Shown here in pieces: positions 1-11,584 of a DNA stretch of 64,000 nucleotides. Made by a program: the position numbers and the translations under genes. Positions within the stretch are counted from its first letter, which is position 1; each line of letters starts with the position of its first letter. A model generated the notes under the pieces. The model was not told where the DNA came from. It worked only from the letters and a program-made list of their open reading frames with translations, and made no database searches. Origin of the DNA: Vicugna pacos (Eukaryota; Chordata; Mammalia; Artiodactyla; Camelidae); contig NC_133009.1 of NCBI RefSeq assembly GCF_048564905.1, positions 3,861,001 to 3,925,000 of the forward strand, read 5' to 3'.

Positions 1-240
1 CTTTCATTTCTCTCGAGTAAATACTTAAGGGTAAAATGCCTAGTCATATGGCACATGTGCATTTAACTTTTTAAGAAATTGCCGAACTGTTTCCAAATTG
101 GTTGTATCATTTTACCAATGAGCAATGTATGATTATTCCAGTTACTTCACCTTATAGCCAATACTTGGCATGGTCAGCTTTTAAAATTTTAGCCATTCTA
201 CCAGGTGTGTATTGTCATCTCTGCTATTTTTGTCCTGAAT
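1..240 (-). repeat. L1 (old LINE-1) ORF2 fragment
   Basis: The plus strand shows the familiar reverse complement of the L1 ORF2 3' region: aactttttaagaaattgcc, then cttggcatggtcagctttt, then agccattctaccaggtgtg. It is strongly diverged, pointing to an old mammalian L1. Confidence 0.7.
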
Positions 241-479
241 AACACAGTCCATCTTAAAATATTTCTGATTCGAATCTTCCATTCAAGGCAAGAATTGATG
301 TATTCTATGCTATAAGCACAGTCTGCTCATTATTACTTGCATTGCTTCATACATGAGCTATCCACCTGGAGTAGGCTCTGCCTTCCATTCTGCTCATTCT
401 GTTCTTTATTGAAGGGTCCTGCAAATGCTTTCCTTAAGTAACTCTATCAGTTAAAGAAAAAAAGAGCATGTAGTTTCAA

Positions 480-960
480 CTTTTATATATTTTATATTTA
501 AATATTTAAACATACTTAAATATATATTATATATTATGATATATATTTGGTGCATTGTATATAATATAATATGTATTATATGCTTTGATATATAACATAG
601 CATATTATTTAATACATGTATCATTTATTATAAAGAATATTATATATTACATATGAACTATGTATTAGATATTAAATTTTAGTATATTATATAATTTAAT
701 AAAGCTATATAATTATATATTTGTAATATTTAATGTAATTGTATATGCTATATTATACAACAAAAATATCAGTACAACATAATATTATGTATGTCATATA
801 ATATAAATGTAGCATAATTTATGTGTATAAAAATTGTTATTATAACAATATAATTTATATGTTCTGTTATAGTATTTAATAATTATATAATATGTATAAT
901 ATATGTGCTATATATATGCTATATAATGTATATAATGATATGCTAATATATGTAAATAGA
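480..960. repeat. AT-rich low-complexity tract
   Basis: About 480 bases almost wholly of A and T, rich in TATAT and ATATTA words without one fixed repeat unit. It lies in intron 1 of the CR1-like gene. Confidence 0.85.
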
Positions 961-1784
961 AATTTTAAGAAATATGATACAGATAAAAAACGTTTTAAAT
1001 GCTTTGCTACTCATGGTGACTTAGTATGACTTAAGATGTCAGAACTAACATCTAAATGGACAAAATAGAGTCGCAATGAGCTTCTCTGTTAATAATAGTG
1101 GATATAAAGCTATCTTTCAACTAGTCTTCTTGATGCTTTGTAGATTTTTTGTTTTTTCAGTTCTTGATCAGTTGTGATTAAACTGACCGTGTTTCTCCCT
1201 CTTAATGTCTATATGTGTGGCGGGGACTGTCAGCTATGCCATTCGATTCTTTGCTTGAGTTGGCCTTAGAATTATCTTCATTCAGTGTTTACATGAAGGG
1301 AAATTTTGAAGTTACTTGTCCAACTGTTAAGGTCATATTTAAAACTAGGTAATACAAACCACAAATCTATTCATCTTGAGCATATGTAAACTAAAGTAGG
1401 TCACAAATTACCGAAAACCAACTGAAACACCCCTCTTTTCTACCTTACATCTTTACACACTCAAGTCACAGAGAGATCTGATCCGACCAAGTGAGGGCAC
1501 CACAGTCTGCCTATGTTAAAATAAACACGGGTCCTAGTAATGCTTAATCAGTGTGCTGACTTTTATGTAAAATGAATATCGCTGTGAATCATCCTGTACA
1601 ATTTTTTTTGAGGGGCTCACTCCTCAAGTGCTGTTGAAGCCATGCTCCTTCCACTCAGCCTTTTCCTATCATTGGATCTGAGACGTCTCCCTTTTCAGCC
1701 ACTTTGTGGCCTTCAGGGTCCTGTGTGACTTTCTAGTCGTGGTTTTGGAGATCCCCATGGGGATTCTGAGGTTAATGCACACCG

Positions 1785-1985
1785 TCACATACATTCCCTC
1801 ATCTGATTTTCACAATAACCCTCTCAGATAGCAGAGTATCGATTATGTTCATTTTATACAAGTGGACTCTGGGAATCACGCAGGGATGTTAATTGACTTG
1901 CTGGGTCCAAGGCTCCCAGCTAGTAGGTAGCAGAAGCTGGAAAACCAGAACCCTGGCCTCCTAATTAAGGAGATTTCATAAAACC
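1785..1985 (-). repeat. MIR SINE
   Basis: It contains the antisense MIR features tgattttcacaataaccct, then ttttatacaagtggactct, then cttgctgggtcc and cagctagtaggtagcagaa. It is diverged, as expected of an ancient MIR. Confidence 0.75.
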
Positions 1986-3049
1986 CTATCACCGTACTTC
2001 TCTACACATATATCTTGCAGGCATAGCCCTCTCTTGCATTTCTTTCAAATTCCACAGTGCTGTGCACACTGTCAGCATTCCATCAGCATTTTCTTTACCT
2101 AAATTACTTTGGCAAGTAAATACCAGACAGTTTAATTTAGGCTGCTTCATATTTTGAAGTTATTGTGATAATTTTAGTTAATATTATTTTTTTGCAATTA
2201 ATAGTGTCTGCAATTGTATTCTAACAGTAACTTAATAAATATGGGCAAACTACAACAACATTCCAGTGAGAAGGGGGCAGTATACTCACAAAGTCCACAA
2301 AAATTCTAAGCACAGATTGCTTAATTTACTTGACAGACTTCTCTTCTGAAATTAAAGCTTTAGGTTTTATCCCATCTCTTCACCTGACAGCTTCCTTTAT
2401 GATGTCTTAGGAGATAAAATATTAACAACAATTTTTGTGGAAACTTGTTTTTCCCTATTCCTTGCTCTCTTAGAAGAGAAGGCCCAATCAAATAGTGAAT
2501 GCAACATGTCTAGTGACAACAAAGAGCAAACTTGTTGTCCAGAAGAGACTGGACAAAAATAAATACTGTCACTTCAACTAAGAAATTGACAACAGTCCAA
2601 GCAACTAAGAAGACTTCTAAGGGAAGCCAAAAATAAGAAGAGAAGGGGCCTCATTAAAGGTGTTTACCTATTCGGAGTTAACGGTAAGGAAGGGAGAATG
2701 CTGCCTCGAAATTTTCATAATATCTATAAAAGGCTTTGTTTTGTTCTAAACAGTTGACTAAAATATGACAATATGTAAACATCTCTACACTTCCGTTCTA
2801 CCTGCAACCAGTGACACTGAGGGTTCTAGAGCCTGGCTCCCTCTTCTATCCCCAAGCACCTAGGATCCTCTTAATATAGATGCTTGATAAGTGCACATTC
2901 ATGCTAGTGGTGGTGGCTTGGGTTGTGAGTAGGGTGAATATAGCCCGATGCAGGGCAGTTTTCAGGGGATAACTGCACCCCCTGGACTGCGTGTCCAAAC
3001 ACAATCGTGAACAAAGGGCTGGAGTAATGATTGGGGGATAGAAATTAAG

Positions 3050-3240
3050 TGGCAGGCACTGCGTTAGACCTTTGACATGCTTTATGCCATTTAGGTTAGC
3101 AGCCCCATGGGGCCGAGATCTCAGCATTCCCCTTGTACAGATGAGGAAACAGTGTAGTAACTTTCCGCACAATTAATCTATTGCTAGGATTAGAACCCAA
3201 GTTGGTCGAATTTCCAACCCGACTTTCTTTCACTATGATC
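3050..3240 (-). repeat. MIR SINE next to CR1-like exon 1
   Basis: It has ggcaggcactgcgttagac, then cagatgaggaaacagtgta, then aggattagaacccaagttg, the antisense MIR core and 5' part. It ends about 300 bases from the signal-peptide exon, in intron 1. Confidence 0.75.
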
Positions 3241-3534
3241 AGTGCTACACTCTGCCGTGGCCAGAGACAAGGAATTCCGTGCAGCACCTGTTGAGCGTCT
3301 GCACCCTTCTCTGCACTACACACAACAGAAGTCCCCGCAGAGGGGAACTGACCAGCGCCATCAGGGTCTCCGGGCGCAGAGGGGATCCCAGAGCCGACCT
3401 GCCTACTCGCACACTCAGCCCCCAAGAGCGACTCTGCGAGGCGCGCGAGCGCCAGCCGGGCCGTGCCTGCACCGCCCCAGCTGCCCCGGCCGCCCCGTTC
3501 GCTGCGCCGGCTCCCGCGCCCGCCAGCATCTCAC

Positions 3535-3652
3535 CCCAGGCCGCCGGTAGCGCGAGCAGCGCTAGGACCGCCAGAAAGGCTCCTCCGGAGCAGGAGACAG
3601 AGGGCGCTGGCGGTCGGAGAGGCCCCGGACTCCTCTGGGAAGAAGTTCCCAT
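3535..3652 (-). CDS. CR1: CR1-like gene, exon 1: signal peptide (partial gene)
   Basis: The exon codes [18 protein letters not shown], then a hydrophobic core [14 protein letters not shown] and the first base of G, with donor GTGAGA. Human CR1 begins MGASSPRSPEPVGPPAPG and ends LLAVVVLLALPVAWG, so the match is strong. It ends in phase 1, ready for an SCR exon beginning in GQC style. A second in-frame methionine lies three codons upstream, but the human start aligns with this one. All other exons lie beyond the left edge of the window, in line with CR1 following CR2 in the RCA cluster. It could also be a CR1-derived paralogue; only exon 1 is visible. Confidence 0.85.
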
Positions 3653-3900
3653 CCTTCTCAAGCGCCTCTAATAACCTGACGCGATCTTGGAGAAAAGTCC
3701 AGATCGGGAGAAAGCAGAGCGAAGATGAGAGATGTCCAACACCGGCTCTGCGCCCAGGGTGTGGGAAGTGCACCCCGCGTTATAGGAGGGGAAATAAAGC
3801 CCTTTGACCACAACTTCCCCTTGGTGGGTGAGACCTTGCTTACTCCCAATTTGCATTATTTCTAACAAGTCTAGCACCTGGAGACCACCTTAGAGGAGAA
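3653..3900 (-). promoter_or_regulatory. CR1: CR1-like gene 5' UTR and promoter region
   Basis: The sequence just upstream of exon 1 is moderately GC-rich, and the CpG-dense part spans about 3370-3620, covering exon 1 and the start of intron 1. No TATA box is obvious. Purine-rich GAGGGGAA-type motifs occur near 3785-3795 but are not specific. Assigned as promoter only by position. Confidence 0.45.
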
Positions 3901-4530
3901 AAATCTGGCAGTGCTTTTAGTTCCTTGAAGTATTCTGCGAACGAAGATGGGCAGCTCCTGGTTCAGAGCTTCACGTCCACACACCTCTGCACATTCCCTC
4001 TTCGCAAGAATCCGCGTGGGTAGGGCAGTTAATGAAATTCCTGCTCTCTGTGTTGAAGACACACTTGCAGGCAACATGTACAGGGAATATGAGGAATCAA
4101 TTTCTTCGTGTTGAATTGAGATATACCATGCCATTAAAAGATTTTTAAAAAGAGAATGGTTTAATCAGATTTGCATGTTTAAAAAATATAATTCTGTGTA
4201 TAGGATAGAGACCAGATTGGAATAACGCAATAGTGGCTGGAGAGACAAGCAAAGAAACTCTTGCCAACATGGGGTGAGATTTGATGGTGACCCTGACTAG
4301 GGATAAAGTAGACAATTAAGAAAGATATTGGAAATGCAATGAGCAAGTTTTGCTTCAGCATTGGGTTTTGGTTATTTCCTTTCTTAAAGTTAGTGGCCAG
4401 AAAAAGAAGGAAATTAGTAATTAGCCCTGGGATTCCAAATGAACGGTAGTGCTAGTTATTGAAATAAGAAACATGGGAGAGGGACAAGTTTGGGGCAGAG
4501 GGTTAAGCATTCAGAGGTGAGAGAAATGGG

Positions 4531-4990
4531 GGTGGGTGGTAGGCAGAATAAGGTCCCCAAGATGTCCCTGCCCTAATCCCAGAACCTGTGATATGTTACC
4601 TTCTGTGGCAAGAGGGATTTCACAGGTGTGCTTAAGTTAAGGATTTTGAGATGGAGAGATTATCCTGCTAATGTGGGAGGATAACAGTCACAGGGGTACT
4701 TATAAGAGGAGGCAGCAGAACAGAGTGGAAGAAGGCACTGGCTGAGGCAGGCTGGAGTTACGCTGCCGTAAACCAAGGAATGCCGCTCCCTCTAGAACCC
4801 GGAAGGGGCAAGGAAAGGATTCTCCCCCGGAGCTCTCAGGAGTCAGTCCTACCAACACCTTGATCCAGCCCTCATTTTGGACTTTGACCTCCAGACTTGT
4901 TTCAAAACAAAACAAAAAACAAAACCAAAACTGTGTTGTTTTAAGATTCAAGGTAATTTGTTATGACAGTAACAGGACAGGGGACTAATA
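4531..4990 (+). mobile_element. Solo LTR, MaLR (MLT1-like) fossil
   Basis: The sequence follows the MaLR-type LTR order: gcagaataaggtccccaag, aacctgtgatatgttacct, ttatcctgctaatgtggga, accaaggaatgc, ggactttgacctccagact, and a terminal ggggactaata. No internal viral region is present. It looks like an ancient, diverged single LTR shared among placental mammals (age inferred from divergence). Subfamily not certain. Confidence 0.65.
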
Positions 4991-5299
4991 TGGAAGGGGG
5001 AGGGGACCCTCAAGGGAGAGTGTCAACGGTTTTTTGGATTTTTAACTGAGAATGACGTAGTCAAGGGACGAATGGATTTTAGTGAGGGCCAGGAAGTGCG
5101 GGAATGTTATGGCAATATTCTAGGAAAAGGTTGGGAACGCAGGAGTGGATAATGAAGCTGGACTCCCAGCAAGAGGACTTTTGAAAAGCACATGAGTGGA
5201 AAAGTCTCAAAAAAAATCTCAGGAACTGATGGGTCTGTTGAAGAAGAACATGTCCAGTAAACAACAGGAAGGTCAGGATATGTTTATATGAATCACATT

Positions 5300-5640
5300 G
5301 ATCCAGAGTTTTGTAAACTTTTTACCAAGGTATAGTGATACAGAATATTATATCAGTTGCAGGTGTTCAACATAGTGATTAAAAAAATTTTAGGTTATAC
5401 TCCGTTCATAGCTATTATAAAATAGTGGCTATGTCCCTGTGCTCTACAGGATATCCTTGTAGCTTATTTATTTTAGACACAGCAGTTTGTATCTCTTAAT
5501 CTCTACCCTTGTTTTGCCCTCCCTCCCTTCCCTCTCCGCATCGGTTACCACTAGTTTGTTCTCTGTGTCTGTGAGTCTGTTTCTGGGCCACTATTTACTA
5601 TTGCACATCCATTCAGAACTTCCTTTCCTCTTTCTCTGTT
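5300..5640 (-). repeat. L1 3' end, artiodactyl-type
   Basis: The plus strand reads as the reverse complement of the L1 3' UTR: accaaggtatagtgatacag, then gcaggtgttcaacatagtga, then catcggttaccactagtttg, then ctctgtgtctgtgagtctgt. The same 3' UTR recurs at 43011 and, in shorter younger form, at 49980. Confidence 0.75.
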
Positions 5641-6049
5641 TCATATAATTTTAAAAAATTTTACTTCTGTTTTCATTTAATTTCCATCTGACAATCTGCT
5701 TATAGTCTGTCTCTCCTCACTAGAATAAAAGCTCCGAAGGGTGTGTCCATTTATCACTGCTCTCTTCCACAACCTAAAACACTGCTTAGCACACAAGAAT
5801 GATTTTCATAGCTACCTATTAAGTAAATGAATAAATGATTAAATAAGCTAACATCAACCACTGTTTCAGAAAATTTGGTGGTTTGAGAAGAGAGATGGTT
5901 TAAAAGAGAAAGCCTGGATGGTATGGGGGAAGCTTTGTTTTCAGATAGAAGGTATGGTGGGTATTTGTTGCTTTAACTGGGCCCCTTCTGGAACTGTGGC
6001 CCCTGATTTTTGCTCTGGGAAGTCGCCTCTTTAGCAGAGTTCTATGTAG

Positions 6050-6280
6050 CCATGGTTTCTCAAATACAAAACTATTGACACACTGAACCAGATAATCCTC
6101 TGTTTGGGGGTCTGTCCTGTGTACTGTAGGATGTTAAGCAGCATTTTCGGCCTCTCTCCACCAGTAGCTCTTCCCTCCTCCAGCTGTAACAATCACAATG
6201 TCTGCAGACATTGCCCAATGTCCTCTGGTGGGGGAGGGAGGCAGGGTATGAGAGCCTCTCTTGAAAACAGCTGAGGTAGC
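6050..6280 (-). repeat. MER20 (hAT-Charlie DNA transposon)
   Basis: The antisense MER20 order is clear: tttctcaaatacaaaactat, ggtctgtcctgtgtactgta, ggatgttaagcagcatttt, acaatgtctgcagacattgc, ccaatgtcctctggtgggg. Near full length (about 220 bp), non-autonomous and old. Confidence 0.8.
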
Positions 6281-7029
6281 TCAGTCCTATCCCCAGCCCC
6301 AAGCCTAGGCAAGCAGCTCAAGCCTTGTCATCTGCTTGTTTCACTGCTTTCACCCTAATAAGTGGTTCAGTTGGGGGGGGGGCAGGTGACCCTGTTTGGA
6401 CAAATCGAAGGTAATGAAGGGATTTTTGAAGGAGTTATTAGACAAGAGAAGCTCTTTATGCTGGAGTGTGTGTTTGGCATGGTCAGCAAATATTTTTGCC
6501 AGTTTTCAAGGAGTGTCTACCAGAGAATGAGGCCAGCAAGGAAAAACAGAACCAAAGAATAGAACAGATTCCTGAGGATGTAATTAGGATATTTAATTCT
6601 CATTTTGACTGAAGTGAGCTGAACCGTTCACCTTTACTGTCACGTAATATAATAAAAATCCCTTTTTTGCCTAAGCCAGTATGGGATGGATTTCTGTCAC
6701 TTGCAGCTGAATGGGTACTGGCTTGAACAGGTTTGTAGGTGGGAAAATGAAAAGAAGCCAGTAATAAGAGAGTGTATTTGATGGAGCAACATCCTGGAAG
6801 AAACAGAGAGAGACAAGAGGAGAACTGTAGAGTCTGTGAAAAGTGGTTTGTGGAAATGAAGATAAGGATGAGTGGATATAGATAAGCTTGGAAGTAAAGG
6901 GAGAGGAAGTTGAGATATTTTCATCATCTGTTAAGATGAGAACAGAGATGAGTAGAGATGAAGTTATAATAAAATAGAAGGCTGGAGGGTAAGTTGGAGA
7001 AATGACAATGGTACTATGAATGAACAAAA
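6281..7029. other. Unassigned intergenic DNA
   Basis: A run of eight Gs at 6373-6380 and purine-rich sequence are visible. No gene, exon or repeat family was recognised. The open frame on the minus strand at 6671-7027 has biased, low-complexity composition and no recognisable domain. Confidence 0.4.
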
Positions 7030-7590
7030 GATATGAAACAGCATACTACTTCTAGGTATATATTCAAAAGAATTGAAAAACATTCCTTGAAGAGATATTT
7101 GCACACCCATGTTCATAGCAGCATTATTCACAATAGCCACAAGGTGAAAACAACCTACATGTCCATCGATGGATGAATGGATACACAAAATGTTGTATAT
7201 ACATAAAATGAAATGTTATTCAGTCTGAAAAAGAAAGAAAATTCAGATACATGCTACAACATAGATGAAACCTAAGGACATACTAAGTGAAATAAACCAG
7301 CCACAGGAAGGAAAATACTGTGTGGTTCCACGTATGTGAGATATCTAAAGTAGTCAACTTCATAAAAACAGGAAGTAGAATGGTGGCTGGCAGGGACTGA
7401 AGGAAGGGGGGAATGTGGAGTAATTGTTTCATGGATATAGGTCAGTATGGTAAGATGAAAAAGTTCTGGAGATCTGTTGCATAACAATGTGAATACACTT
7501 AACACTTCTGAACTGTATGCTTAAAAATTATTAACTGTAAATTTTATATTACATGTTTTTTTTACCACAATTATAAAAACAAAACAAAAG
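7030..7590 (+). repeat. L1 3' region (L1M-type)
   Basis: It contains catagcagcattattcacaa, then catgtccatcgatggatgaa, then gtatgtgagatatctaaag, and a 3' UTR ending near taccacaattataaaaac. This is the ORF2 end and 3' UTR of an old mammalian L1. Confidence 0.8.
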
Positions 7591-7959
7591 ATGTCAAACA
7601 GAATGCACAGTCTTGGAGAAGTTGGGGGCGGGGAGCAAATTTGTGGTGGCCAGTAAGCAAGATTTTATTTTCTCAATAATTTAAATGCTGTAAAGAAAAA
7701 AACTGACAGCTGGATCTAGCGTGTGGTGGGGAAGAATGAATGGGCTAGGTGAAAGCGTTGGCTGGATAAATATAAAAGGAAGTCTCAAGGATGACTGCCT
7801 TGAGTCTGTGGGTTGAGAGTCTGACTAACATGACAAAGTGGTGGGATCCGGAATGCATAAACGTTAAATCAGGAACTTGAAAACCCTAAGACTATGTCTG
7901 TTATTCAGGAGTGCACTGACTCCAGGGGGAAAGAATAATATAGGGAAAATGTTTTTCTT

Positions 7960-8690
7960 TAAAGATAAAATTTATTTGAATGACTAACGTACATACTACT
8001 ACATGACATTTTACAAACAACTACAGCTTCTGACAAAGCTTTCAAGGAAACATTGAAATCTTGGATTGTACACCAAAACTTTAGAAATAACACTTCACTC
8101 ATGATTTTAAAAATAAAGTGCAAGTTGAAATTACTGAGTGATTACATATTATGAGAAAATCTCAAACCAAGGGGAAATAAGTGAAATGTTAAAACATATC
8201 AGAAAAAGATGCTACTGTAAAAATAAAACTAGACTCCCCATCAAACATATGCCCATGATAACCACAGGATATGCTTCATACTTTGCTTAAATAATTAAAA
8301 ACACACTATAACTAAAAGAGTATGGTAACAGTAAGTATGCTGATTATAAAAGAAGAGTCTGGGCGTGAGGACAGCTCTTTTTAGTGCCAGAAAGGCGACA
8401 CTTTTCAGAGTTACATAATTGTGTATAGTCAGAGCCCAGCTCCAGGCACATCACAAGTGAGGCTTCGAAAAGTTCTTGAAGAGCATGTGGAGGTAAAACT
8501 GGGCTCTCATCTTTATCATCAAGCACACTTTCTTTGTTCCACTTGAGAATAAGTGCATATAGGAGTTGAAGCTTATGATAGAATCTCACTGATGTTGAGG
8601 ACATACAAAAAGACTTGCTGATATTAGAATGGCTTCTTTCCAACCGATGTTCAGTTGGGTTCCAAGCAACAAGGCACACTGAAATAGATT
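7960..8690 (-). pseudogene. Possible processed retrocopy, source gene not recognised
   Basis: An open frame of 111 codons (8679-8344) reads as ordinary protein sequence rather than a repeat, for example KLQLLYALILKWNKE and ELFEASLVMCLELGSD. After its stop the minus strand runs to an AATAAA near 7970 followed by an A-rich remnant (TTTATCTTTAAAGAAAAAC), the layout of a retroposed mRNA end. No clear target-site duplication was found. I do not recognise the parent protein. It could instead be a chance frame. Confidence 0.35.
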
Positions 8691-9204
8691 AATTTCTATT
8701 TAGGAAAGGCATTGGTACAACTTGAAGTTTAAATATGAGTATCAACATTCTCTTTATATATACCAGCTATAAGTCCTATAAACAATGAAGCGTCAAGCTT
8801 CAATTAAGCATCAATTAAGTGGTCCTTCTTTGGACAATATGAAGTGAAGCAACTAATAACTAAATTTTTTGTTGATAAATATGAACAAAATAAATGAGGG
8901 AGAAGTTGAAACAATGTCCTCATCCTCACTCATTCAAATATTCATTCAACAAATATTTATGTCATAGCTCTACTTTGGGCTCCCACTGCTTTGGACCTGG
9001 AGATCACTCTGCAACAGTCTCTCCTGTTTCCTTCCCTTTTGCTCACCAGCAACAAGGCATCCTTTTATTCCTCAACTGCCACAGCAGTTTTCCTGTGTCT
9101 TGTTTTTGGTACTTATTCTTACACTATGAAATGTATATGTCTTATTTTTCTGACTGAAATAAGTTCTAAGAAGGCAGAGGTGGTATCTTTATTTCGTATT
9201 TTAT

Positions 9205-9430
9205 AGACTGAAGGAGAAAGCAGTTTGAAGTCAGATTTGAGCTTGAATTCTACTTTTGCCAATTACTGACCCTGAGACCTTGGCCAAGAGAAAATTTTAG
9301 CCTTGGTTTTCTCATCTGGGATATTATATTCTCACCTAGGTATTATCTTGGGATAATATACACCTTTCAAAGTTATACTGAAGCAAAATGAGATCAGGCA
9401 TGAAAGACCCTCAGCATGATGCCTGGGTTT
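9205..9430 (+). repeat. MIR SINE
   Basis: It shows ttgaattctacttttgccaa, then gagaccttggccaagagaa, then gccttggttttctcatctg, then tgcctggg, in MIR sense order. Confidence 0.7.
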
Positions 9431-9559
9431 AATAAACCTTCACATGTTCACCCTTATTTTCTCCTGGGAAACTCGAGGGGACCCTTCACGTTGCATGTCA
9501 ACCTTTCTGTACTTCCTGTCATTCAGTCTTCACCTCTCATAGTGCCTACTTAATACCTT

Positions 9560-11290
9560 CTTCTTTCTCCTTATATCTCTGATGTCTCAGTTGATCAATT
9601 TGCTTTTTATTCAGTGAGAAAACAGAAGCATCAGAAGAGAACCTCCACACATGCTTCTACCATCACATCTCCCTGTATGTTTTGCCACCTCTCCTGTTGC
9701 TAATGCCACACTCCTATGTAAGTTCTCCTGCTTGAGTACAAGATCCCAGTCCTTCTAGCTTGCCCAGATGTGGCTCCAGCAATTCTTCCTTTTCTTTCCT
9801 GCCATCATTTCCCCCTTCCCTACTAGATCGTTCTCAACCACTTATAGGATTGGCAACATCACTGCTATTTCTTCATTCTTAAAAAAAATACTGCCCTTGA
9901 CTCTACTTCTTATTCTTGCCATCATTCTACTTATCCTCTCCTCTTCATAGAAAAACTCCTTGAAAGAGTTGTCTGTGGTTGATATCTCTAATTTCTCCCC
10001 TTTCATTCTCCCCCAAGCTCATTTCAATCAGGGTTTTGCATCCTTCCTCTACACCAAAACTGTTCCAGTCAAGTTCACCAGCAAAATTTGTGCTGCTAAA
10101 CACAAAAGTCGGTTTTCATTACTGATCTTTCTTGATCTGTATTTGACAGAGTTGATCACCCTCTCCTTCATAAAATTCTCTCTTTGCATGACTTCTAGAA
10201 CATTGCTCTCTGGAGTCTTCTCCTGTATCAGAGCTGCTTTTTCACCCCTCTGTTGGTTCCTTCTCACTCCACGACTCTTAATGTTGGAGGATCCAGGGCT
10301 CAGCAGTTAGACCTTTCCTCTTCCCCAGCCTCTTTTGTCCCTTGCTGGTCTTATTTGGTTTCATTATTCTGTATATCCATATATGGAAAAGCTCAAATTT
10401 GTGTACTGATCCTGGATCTATTCCCTGAAATGCTGACTTGTACATCCAGCTGCCTTCTCGGCACTTCTACTTGGATGTCTATTAGCTATCTCACATTTAC
10501 CATCTCCAAAGTGGAACCCCTTGTTTTTCTCTCTAATCCTACTTTTCCCATTCTCAGTTGTCTTAATTAATGGCAATTTTATCCTTTCAATTGCTCAGGC
10601 CAAAAAACCCAGGCATCATCATTGACTTTTCCCTTCCTCTTTTATCCTGATACAAACTGTTGGCAAACCCCACTGGCAGCATCTCGAAAATGCATGCAGA
10701 ATTTGACCTCTTCTCACTAGCCTGGTGGTAGCCACTCACAACTCCTTGCCAGGATTTTTGTGATAGAACACATATTGATTCCCCACCTTTCACCCCTGGC
10801 TTCCTCCGTTCTCTTCAGTTAAAGTGATCACTTGTTTTTCTGCTTCAAACCCTCTAAGAATTCTCATCTCAGAATAAATACCAAGTTCATTACAGTGACC
10901 TAGCATATAGGTCTCTACAGGATCAGTCATCCTCACCTACCTCCCTGTACCTCTCTGATTTCATCTCTACCACTGTCTCCCTTGGTCAGTCCACGCAAGG
11001 CCACACTGGCTTCTTGCTGTGCCTCTGACACAGCAGGGACACACCACCTTATTATGGTCTTTGTACTTGCTCTTCTTTCTTCCTGGAATGCTCTTCCTCT
11101 ACAAGGCTAGCTCCTTACTTCACTCTAGTCTTTGCTCAAATCTCATTTTCTGAGTGAAGACTTCTCTTCCAACTACCCTGCCCCCGTCCCCTTTTCCTGC
11201 TTTATTTCTCTTCATAATACTTACCATCTTCTTACTTATTTTATTCTTAGTTATTTTGCTGTTTATTTAAATATTTGTTGAATGGATGAA
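9560..11290 (+). repeat. Long L2 (LINE-2) fragment
   Basis: About 1.7 kb follows the L2 ORF2-to-3'-end order: aaaaactccttgaaagagtt, cagagttgatcaccctctcc, atccagggctcagcag, tacttggatgtctattagct, aaacccaggcatcatcattg, cacactggcttcttgctgtg, tcttcctggaatgctcttcc, and a tail with atatttgttgaatggatgaa. This is unusually long for an L2 remnant. It is antisense to CR2 and abuts its 3' UTR. Confidence 0.8.
11262..11267 (-). terminator. Candidate CR2 polyadenylation signal AATAAA
   Basis: The minus strand reads AATAAA about 227 nt after the stop codon. It falls in the 3' tail of an antisense-inserted L2 element, so the 3' UTR may end in repeat sequence. A longer 3' UTR cannot be excluded; no downstream GU-rich element was assessed. 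Confidence 0.35.
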
Positions 11291-11493
11291 TAAGTTTAAA
11301 AAACCCAGGGACAGAAGTTGGCAATGTGAATTAGGTAAGTTAAGAATTTCTGTGCATAATTACTAAAGACTTGTGCAACAGAACGTTATACACTGAGTAC
11401 TATGCTTATTGAGAAATATAAATTTAAGGAAACATTGACATAGAAATTAATAACAATATTCCAAATTTCATTGGATACCAGTTTGTCTTCTGA

Positions 11494-11584
11494 TTAGCTT
11501 GCTGGGTTGTATGGATCAACAGAATATACGTCTAGTGTTTCTAAATGAAGATCTTCTTTACGTCTTTCCTTTGTGTAGTAACTG
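11494..11584 (-). CDS. CR2: CR2 last coding exon: cytoplasmic tail
   Basis: It codes [19 protein letters not shown], then [10 protein letters not shown] and stop TAA. Human CR2 ends [29 protein letters not shown], so the last ten residues are conserved exactly and the tail is about 34 residues, as in human. The acceptor reads TTTAGCAG, a tandem NAGNAG site: use of the first AG includes one extra serine, use of the second omits it, both in frame. A 4.3-kb intron separates it from the membrane exon. Confidence 0.94.

Larger units (their letters stand above)
1..3534 (-). other. Intron 1 of the CR1-like gene (partial)
   Basis: No exon was recognised. It holds an antisense L1 fragment (1-240), an AT-rich low-complexity tract (480-960), and two MIR elements (about 1785-1985 and 3050-3240). 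The remainder is unique-looking non-coding sequence. Open frames near 3100-3550 on either strand are products of CpG-rich composition. Confidence 0.6.

Noticed and set aside
3245-3534. Continuation of the CR1-like exon 1 open frame past the donor site
   Set aside because: After the GTGAGA donor the frame reads Ala/Gly-rich sequence typical of GC-rich intron, while the signal peptide homology stops exactly at the donor.
6671-7027. 118-codon minus-strand frame as a gene
   Set aside because: Composition is Ser/Leu/Phe-rich from purine-rich plus-strand DNA, with no recognisable domain or neighbouring exon.
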